Below, piece after piece: positions 6,534-10,091 of a DNA stretch of 10,091 bases. The position numbers were made by a program, and so were the translations under genes. The notes beneath the pieces were generated by a model, which saw nothing but the letters and a program-made list of their open reading frames with translations, had not been told where the DNA came from and searched no databases. This stretch comes from UBA1049 sp964525815. Its GTDB lineage: Bacteria > Bacillota > Clostridia > Oscillospirales > CAG-382. Each line of letters begins with the position of its first letter. Within the stretch, counting starts at the first letter, position 1. The stretch is from contig CAZGJQ010000069.1 of the NCBI GenBank assembly GCA_964525815.1, positions 1 through 10,091 of the forward strand, given 5' to 3'.

Positions 6534-7686
6534 ATTTCTCAGCCGCCTTTCTCAGTTCCTTATAGTTATCCACGTTCTCCCAAGGAAAGAGCCATGAATT
6601 GAAGTGTCCGTATGCCGCCGTATTATCATATATTGCAGTTCGCAGACGAAGCTTTTCGACGATGGCGGCAGGGCGCAGGTTGAAAACCTCCTGCACAATT
6701 TCCGTGAGTTGTTCATCAGTCAGTTTAGCAGTGCCAAATGAAGTGACTGCTACCGCCACGGGATTTGCTTTTCCAATGGCATAAGAAAGAGCGACCTCGC
6801 ATCTTTCAGCTAAGTCGCTCCATACAATATTCTTTGCGATGTACCGTGCCATGTAAGCACCGCTGCGGTCAACTTTAGTTGGGTCTTTCCCGCAAAGCGC
6901 TCCGCCGCCGTGAGACGCAAGCCCGCCGTAGGTATCCACCATGATTTTTCTACCCGTCAATCCCGTGTCGGCAGCGGGTCCGCCCTCTACGAAACGTCCG
7001 CTAGGGTTAATGAGAATTTCGGTATCATCGTCCATCGTAAAATCCTCAAAGCATTGCCACAAGACATTATTCATAATATCCGTGCGCAGTTGCTCCTGCG
7101 TTTTGTTCGCCTCATGCTGGACAGAGATCACCACAGTTTTTACACGTTTTGGCTTGCCATCTTCATATTCGACTGTGACCTGACACTTACCATCCGGCAG
7201 AATTCCCTTGATGAGCTTGCCTTCACGGCAATCGTCGATGCGTGTGACAATACGATGTGAGAGCACCAACGGCAACGGCAAATACTCGCGTGTTTCCTTT
7301 GTTGCGTACCCGTACACTGTGCCCTGGTCACCAGCGCCTACAGATCCATAAGGATCGCATGCACCGTTTCGCGCTTCAATTGCCGTGTCCACACCGGCTG
7401 CGATATCCAAGCTCTGTCGATGTACGAAAACAAACACTGTGAACTTCCAAGGATTATACCCGACCTTGCGAAGGACATTTCGTACAATAAAACGAATATC
7501 CACTTTTTCGCTACAGGTGATTTCGCCCGCTACGATGATTTTGCCCTTAGTTGCCATAACCTCGCAAGCCACACGAGAGGCTCTGTCCTTTCTGAGACAA
7601 GCATCCAAGATATTGTCGGCGATCAGATCGCAGAGCTTATCCGGATGCCCTTTGCATACACTTTCTGCTGTTTTGTAAGTAGTCAT
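6523..7686 (-). CDS. metK: S-adenosylmethionine synthetase (methionine adenosyltransferase)
   Basis: MetK joins ATP and methionine to make S-adenosylmethionine, the methyl donor used by the two methyltransferases encoded next. The 387-residue protein is near the normal bacterial length, and the signature motifs are present: GHPDK at 13-17, GAGDQG at 117-122, GGPAADTGLTGRK then VDTYGG, and the phosphate-binding GGGALCGKDPTKVDRSGAY at about 260-278. The C-terminal AAYGHF and FPWE motifs are also kept. One visible departure is Cys where the E. coli enzyme has Ser before GKDP. The enzyme therefore looks active. The ATG at 7686 follows GGAGG by 8 bases; an in-frame GTG at 7699-7701 overlaps that ribosome binding site and is unlikely to be the start. 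It lies 27 bases after TerS and overlaps the next methyltransferase by 11 bases. A gene normally belonging to core metabolism is here embedded in a phage packaging operon. Confidence 0.97.
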   Translation of the reverse strand: MTTYKTAESVCKGHPDKLCDLIADNILDACLRKDRASRVACEVMATKGKIIVAGEITCSEKVDIRFIVRNVLRKVGYNPWKFTVFVFVHRQSLDIAAGVDTAIEARNGACDPYGSVGAGDQGTVYGYATKETREYLPLPLVLSHRIVTRIDDCREGKLIKGILPDGKCQVTVEYEDGKPKRVKTVVISVQHEANKTQEQLRTDIMNNVLWQCFEDFTMDDDTEILINPSGRFVEGGPAADTGLTGRKIMVDTYGGLASHGGGALCGKDPTKVDRSGAYMARYIAKNIVWSDLAERCEVALSYAIGKANPVAVAVTSFGTAKLTDEQLTEIVQEVFNLRPAAIVEKLRLRTAIYDNTAAYGHFNSWLFPWENVDNYKELRKAAEKYDD

Positions 7687-7713
7687 TTCACATTCCTCCA
7701 CATATATTTATTG

Positions 7714-8268
7714 TTAGCCCCGACGGGCATTGAGTAACTTTTCCATTGCATCGTCGTGAGGTGTTGCGCCGCGATATTCTGTTGTGCAGTTTTCTCGTAC
7801 CACCTGATAAATTTGAAACCATATGTTGTTGACCTGCTTCATGAAGTTTTGAGACATGGATACATATGGAGACGGGATAGCATTGCCGGTGGTGGGGTGC
7901 TTGGCAAGAAAACCGAACTCGTTTATTGCCTGTTCGCATTGGATCCACCGTGCCACGCTCTGGGCGTATTGTTCGATGAGCTGAGTGGTTACAAATTGAG
8001 CACAGCCTCGTTCCCAGAGCCATTGCCATGTATTATGAAAAACATCCGCCGCCAGCGTTGTGGATCCGTCCTTCTGTTTTGCAGTAAGGTAAGTCCTCGG
8101 CTCCGGCATTGATTCACCTGAGAGATCTGCCGTGTCGGTAAAATCCATAACGGTCAACTTTCTGTGACCGGGGTTTCCATCTAAAATTTTGTCAGCGACA
8201 GGCTTCTTTTTCTGCCCTGAACCGAGCCGTGCACCGCCTCTACTGGTGCCGTCTTTAGCCATATTCAT
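7714..8268 (-). CDS. Phage terminase small subunit, P27 family (TerS)
   Basis: TerS recognises the packaging site on phage DNA and brings it to TerL. The 184-residue protein has the P27-family pattern (PF05119): a basic glycine-rich start (MAKDGTSRGGARLGSGQKKK), then KILDGNPGHRKL and a helical core with LIEQYAQSVARWIQCEQAIN, GFLAKHPTTGNAIPSPYVSM and NFMKQVNNIWFQIYQVV, where the NPxxxxSPYVxM-like segment is characteristic. AAAGGAG is followed by ATG at 8268 (spacing 4) and by another in-frame ATG at 8262 (spacing 10, giving the MAKDG start); either is possible, and a GTG at 8271 is less likely. It is preceded by the non-coding gap carrying the candidate cos site and followed by metK. Unusually, TerL does not follow directly but lies about 5.1 kb downstream. 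Confidence 0.93.
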   Translation of the reverse strand: MNMAKDGTSRGGARLGSGQKKKPVADKILDGNPGHRKLTVMDFTDTADLSGESMPEPRTYLTAKQKDGSTTLAADVFHNTWQWLWERGCAQFVTTQLIEQYAQSVARWIQCEQAINEFGFLAKHPTTGNAIPSPYVSMSQNFMKQVNNIWFQIYQVVRENCTTEYRGATPHDDAMEKLLNARRG

Positions 8269-8303
8269 CACACTCCTTTCTGCGAGGGGGATATTACCCG
8301 TTT

Positions 8304-8380
8304 GAAACCGCGATTTCTCACACGAAGCCCCACGCCGCTGTCCACTTTAAAAAGTTTTAGAGATTTTACCGCCCCCCGGG
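8304..8380. other. Candidate cos / terminase recognition region
   Basis: The gap between the HNH gene and TerS carries a GC-rich block CCCCCCGGG (8372-8380, containing palindromic CCCGGG) beside an A/T-rich stretch (8345-8368), and a near-palindrome GAAACCGCGATTTC (8304-8317, one mismatched pair). In cos phages that encode an HNH protein, the cut site commonly lies close to HNH and TerS, and GC-rich cohesive ends are frequent. Position and composition fit; nothing in the sequence alone proves cutting here. Confidence 0.4.
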
Positions 8381-8411
8381 AATGACAATAATACAAAGCA
8401 TATAAAGCTTT

Positions 8412-8451
8412 GAGGCATCGTACTAAAATGTATACGATGCCTCTTTTAGTA
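8412..8451. repeat. 11-bp inverted repeat with an overlapping alternative stem
   Basis: GAGGCATCGTA (8412-8422) and TACGATGCCTC (8433-8443) form a perfect 11-bp inverted repeat with a 10-base loop. TACTAAAA (8421-8428) and TTTTAGTA (8444-8451) form a second 8-bp inverted repeat that shares bases with the first, so only one can form at a time. On the plus strand the long stem is followed by a T-rich run (to 8457), terminator-like. On the minus strand, the direction of the genes, no T tract follows. It lies at the very end of the HNH gene. It may be an RNA processing or 3'-end structure, or part of the packaging region. Confidence 0.6.
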
Positions 8452-8805
8452 TTTTTTCCACCTGTCGCCGCTCTCGGCAGTAATACGCGAGTGACAAGGC
8501 TTGCACAGAGACATGAGATTACTCATTTCATTTGTGCCTCCTTGGCTGAGCGGGATAATGTGATGCACCTCTTCGGCGGGCGTTAAACGATCAGCTTTTT
8601 TACACTCTTCACATAGCGGGTGTGCTTTAATGTAACGGTCGCGAATGCGCTTCCACGCGCGACCATAACGCTTGTTGGTTTCTGGCTCGCGCTGAAAATG
8701 ATTATAGTGGCGTGTGGCCTGCCGTTGATGCTCTATGCAATACAAGCCGTCCGTCAACTTAGGACAACTGGGATGTTGACATGGTCGTTTTGGCTTCTTT
8801 GGCAT
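8446..8805 (-). CDS. HNH endonuclease, packaging-associated
   Basis: A 119-residue HNH nuclease. The core has a zinc pair CEEC at 65-68, the catalytic HH at 81-82 (EEVHHIIPLSQGG), N96 and a second zinc pair with the last histidine in CKPCHSR (101-107), the standard beta-beta-alpha metal site. The N terminus has an extra Cys/His cluster (C9, C14, C23, H26) that could bind another zinc. HNH proteins encoded beside terminase genes, such as HK97 gp74, are required for efficient cos cutting with the terminase; by position this gene is of that kind, and its product probably nicks phage DNA at the packaging site. ATG at 8805 follows GGAGGTGA. A terminator-like hairpin lies just upstream, so expression may depend on read-through or antitermination. 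It ends in an inverted repeat. Confidence 0.94.
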   Translation of the reverse strand: MPKKPKRPCQHPSCPKLTDGLYCIEHQRQATRHYNHFQREPETNKRYGRAWKRIRDRYIKAHPLCEECKKADRLTPAEEVHHIIPLSQGGTNEMSNLMSLCKPCHSRITAESGDRWKKY

Positions 8806-8831
8806 GAAGTCACCTCCTTGGGCATAACAAA

Positions 8832-8856
8832 AGCCCCGGGGATTGCTCCCGAGGCT
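8832..8856 (-). terminator. Rho-independent terminator before the HNH/late genes
   Basis: On the minus strand AGCCTCGGGA (8847-8856) pairs with CCCCGGGGCT (8832-8841), with one internal mismatch and one G-T pair around loop GCAAT, followed by TTTGTTAT. This is a fair intrinsic terminator. It lies 63 bases after the DUF1492-like gene and 26 bases before the HNH start, at the border between regulatory/replication genes and the packaging genes. Confidence 0.65.
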
Positions 8857-8919
8857 CTGTTGGATTTTGGCTTCCTAAGTATATATTATCACAATGGCTA
8901 TGATAGAAAACAGTAGAAT

Positions 8920-9336
8920 TTACTGTACACTTTCTGGAATGGATACGATCGATAGGGCTTTTCTGTGGATGCGATAAACATTATCAATGGTGTATCCCAT
9001 GTCAACGGCTATCTGCTCCCAAGTCTTGAAGCAAAGATATCTCAACTCCAATAGTGTCTGACATTCTGTGTTGTCTACGGTTTTGATGAGCCTTACTATT
9101 TCGCGTTTAAGGTCAACAAGACGATCGATGTCACGATTAATTTCCGCTTGCAGGTCGATAATTTTTGCCACAGCATCAGCCATCGTAGAGGTGTTGTGAC
9201 TCGGATTGCGCGGCATACCCGTGAGTGTGTAAGTGCATTTTGTCGCCAGTTCGTTCAGTGATGCAATCTGCTCCAACTTAGAATTGATACGCTGGTCAAG
9301 CCTGTATGCCTGACCAAGATATGCTTTTGCAGTCAT
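8920..9336 (-). CDS. DUF1492/ArpU-like phage regulator with sigma-70 region 4-type HTH
   Basis: A 138-residue protein with a long charged helical, probably coiled-coil, N-terminal part (about residues 8-88, including IIDLQAEINRDIDRLVDLKR). The C-terminal helix-turn-helix, LLELRYLCFKTWEQIAVDMG followed by YTIDNVYRIHRKAL (95-128), resembles sigma-70 region 4. This is the arrangement of DUF1492 proteins and of the ArpU/RinA type of late-gene activators in Gram-positive phages, which switch on the packaging and structural operon. Its place directly before the terminator and the HNH-TerS genes fits that role; DNA binding is inferred. The ATG at 9336 follows GGAGGTGA and overlaps the upstream stop by 4 bases (ATGA), so it is coupled to the preceding small gene. 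Confidence 0.85.
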   Translation of the reverse strand: MTAKAYLGQAYRLDQRINSKLEQIASLNELATKCTYTLTGMPRNPSHNTSTMADAVAKIIDLQAEINRDIDRLVDLKREIVRLIKTVDNTECQTLLELRYLCFKTWEQIAVDMGYTIDNVYRIHRKALSIVSIPESVQ

Positions 9337-9554
9337 GCCGTCACCTCCGCTTTGAGCTTGGTGATGAGCATTTCCGGATCTATGCCGGTCAGCACACCAA
9401 ACCAGCCGGAACGGAAGAACTGCTCAATGCTCCGGCGCTCATATTGCGCCGAGCGGTTGTTGGGGTGAAGAAACAGGGTGCGCAGCGCCTTGCGGTAATC
9501 CTTAACCGCTTGTAGTACGATAGCTTTTGCGAGGTTTTCGTAATTATCTTTCAT
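9333..9554 (-). CDS. Small hypothetical phage protein, 73 aa
   Basis: I know no function for this 73-residue protein. It starts MKDNYENLAKAIVLQAVKDY and continues with NRSAQYERRSIEQFFRSGWF and GVLTGIDPEMLITKLKAEV. Proteins with this RRSIExFFRS-WF-LT-IDP pattern recur beside DUF1492-like genes in clostridial prophages. It is basic and helical, with no membrane segment. The ATG at 9554 follows AAGGAG at 10 bases. The frame can be read back to an ATG at 9650, but that lacks a ribosome binding site and would overlap the VRR-NUC gene, so I use 9554. It overlaps the regulator gene by 4 bases, so the two proteins are probably made together and may work together. Confidence 0.85.
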   Translation of the reverse strand: MKDNYENLAKAIVLQAVKDYRKALRTLFLHPNNRSAQYERRSIEQFFRSGWFGVLTGIDPEMLITKLKAEVTA

Positions 9555-9646
9555 ATGGGACACACTCCTTATTTTATATTTTTTAAAGAAGCAGTGTCGC
9601 ATTGTTAGCATTGTATATGTAAAGCACGAATGCGTTGTTTTCAAAA

Positions 9647-9931
9647 TCATTGCAGGGAGCCGTTTATAACAGCTCGCACCTCGTCAACCGAACGGACTAC
9701 CGAAACGGTGCCGCCACAGGCGAGGATTTTACGAATAGTTGCTTCTTGTAGTTTTGTTGTCTTACCGACCGGCGTTTTCACCTCAAAGGCGTAAAACTTG
9801 CCATCAATGCAGGCTATGATATCGGGGATGCCTGCCATTCCATAAATACCACCGTGTTCCTTCCAAGCGAAGCACTTCGGCACGGTTTTTAAATAGCGAA
9901 GAATTTTAGTTACGATTTCTTTTTCAGACAC
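9647..9931 (-). CDS. VRR-NUC domain nuclease
   Basis: A 94-residue stand-alone VRR-NUC nuclease (PF08774) of the PD-(D/E)xK superfamily. The active-site residues are visible: GIPDIIA with D37, FEVKTP with E50 and K52, and Q62 in KLQEAT; GGIYGMAGIPD is the usual lead-in. Small phage VRR-NUC proteins are thought to cut branched or structured DNA during replication or recombination; the exact substrate here is unknown. The start is GTG at 9931, 5 bases after AAGGAGG. It is the first complete gene of the visible run and lies downstream of a repeat-rich non-coding stretch. In related prophages it usually follows a primase/helicase gene, which would be beyond the window edge. Confidence 0.93.
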   Translation of the reverse strand: MSEKEIVTKILRYLKTVPKCFAWKEHGGIYGMAGIPDIIACIDGKFYAFEVKTPVGKTTKLQEATIRKILACGGTVSVVRSVDEVRAVINGSLQ

Positions 9932-9940
9932 AGTATCCTC

Positions 9941-10086
9941 CTTGTAACTTATTTGCGCTTTGTAACCTAGTAACCTCTAAATATATAGGTGTGTATATAT
10001 TTACACGCACACACGCGCTCGCGTCATGTGAGTTGTTTGCTCTCGCGTGTATACCCTTAATTTTAGAAGTTACAAAGTTACAAAAG
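9941..10086. repeat. Repeat-rich region with GTAAC/GTTAC arms flanking an AT/GC alternating core
   Basis: TTGTAACTT at 9942-9950 is exactly inverted to AAGTTACAA at 10067-10075, which is repeated at 10075-10083 with an 8-base period. Two further GTAAC copies are at 9962-9966 and 9970-9974. Between these arms lie TATATA blocks (9976-10002) and an alternating purine-pyrimidine stretch with ACACGCG (10011-10017) inverted to CGCGTGT (10044-10050). Such a mix could serve as an origin, a protein-binding site or an intercistronic structure. One minus-strand frame is open from the edge to 9924, so part of it may instead be the 3' end of an upstream gene. Confidence 0.55.
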
Positions 10087-10091
10087 ATAAG

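Noticed and set aside
7688..8029. Minus-strand frame of 113 codons overlapping TerS and the metK leader
   Set aside because: It is a second frame of the TerS gene with no family match and no ribosome binding site.
8878..8912. Possible minus-strand promoter (TGTGATAAT or TATACT as -10) upstream of the terminator and HNH gene
   Set aside because: No acceptable -35 box lies at normal spacing for either -10, and A/T-rich sequence gives such matches by chance.
9555..9650. Longer start (ATG at 9650) or separate small gene before the 73-residue protein
   Set aside because: No ribosome binding site precedes 9650, while ATG 9554 has AAGGAG; the extra residues look like translated non-coding sequence.
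9590..9650. Possible promoter (TTGAAA ... TACAAT) between the VRR-NUC gene and the 73-residue gene
   Set aside because: The spacing between the two boxes is about 23 bases, too long for a standard promoter.
9924..10091. Open minus-strand frame from the window edge to a TGA at 9924-9926, possibly the 3' end of an upstream gene
   Set aside because: About 55 codons are open, but the residues match nothing I recognise and the region is dominated by simple alternating repeats. Kept as an alternative, not called as a gene.

Overview
This window is the packaging end of a Gram-positive (Firmicutes, probably clostridial) tailed prophage or phage. Every gene I can support lies on the minus strand, so the phage reads from right (10091) to left (1). 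The phage assignment rests on an HNH endonuclease, a P27-type small terminase, a large terminase and an HK97-type portal protein in late-operon order. The host assignment rests on strong AGGAGG-type ribosome binding sites, dense gene packing with short overlaps, and gene families common in clostridial gut prophages. The species cannot be read from the sequence.

Layout in transcription order: a repeat-rich non-coding stretch (10086-9932); a VRR-NUC nuclease; a 73-residue unknown protein; a DUF1492/ArpU-like HTH protein; a hairpin terminator; an HNH endonuclease; a 170-base non-coding gap with an 11-bp inverted repeat and a GC-rich palindromic block that is the best candidate for cos; small terminase (TerS); a complete S-adenosylmethionine synthetase (MetK); two tandem ParB-like/DNA methyltransferase fusions; three small genes of unknown role (a protein usually labelled 'virulence-related', a 113-residue hypothetical, and a DUF4314 protein); large terminase (TerL); and the first 329 codons of the portal gene, cut by the window edge.

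The notable feature is that TerS and TerL are separated by about 5.1 kb carrying what looks like a self-contained DNA-modification cassette. MetK makes the methyl donor SAM, and two methyltransferases with different catalytic motifs (DPPY and TSPPY) use it. Genes in this block overlap or nearly abut, so they are probably translationally coupled and made together with the packaging machinery. Likely roles are protection of phage DNA from host restriction, or marking of DNA for packaging; the sequence does not decide between them.

A second point is the TerL leader. No ATG, GTG or TTG sits at the expected TerL start. A strong Shine-Dalgarno is followed 8 bases later by ATA. That Shine-Dalgarno could be sequestered by an upstream pyrimidine tract that also takes part in a terminator-like hairpin. 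No tRNA, rRNA, CRISPR array, integrase or insertion sequence was seen.
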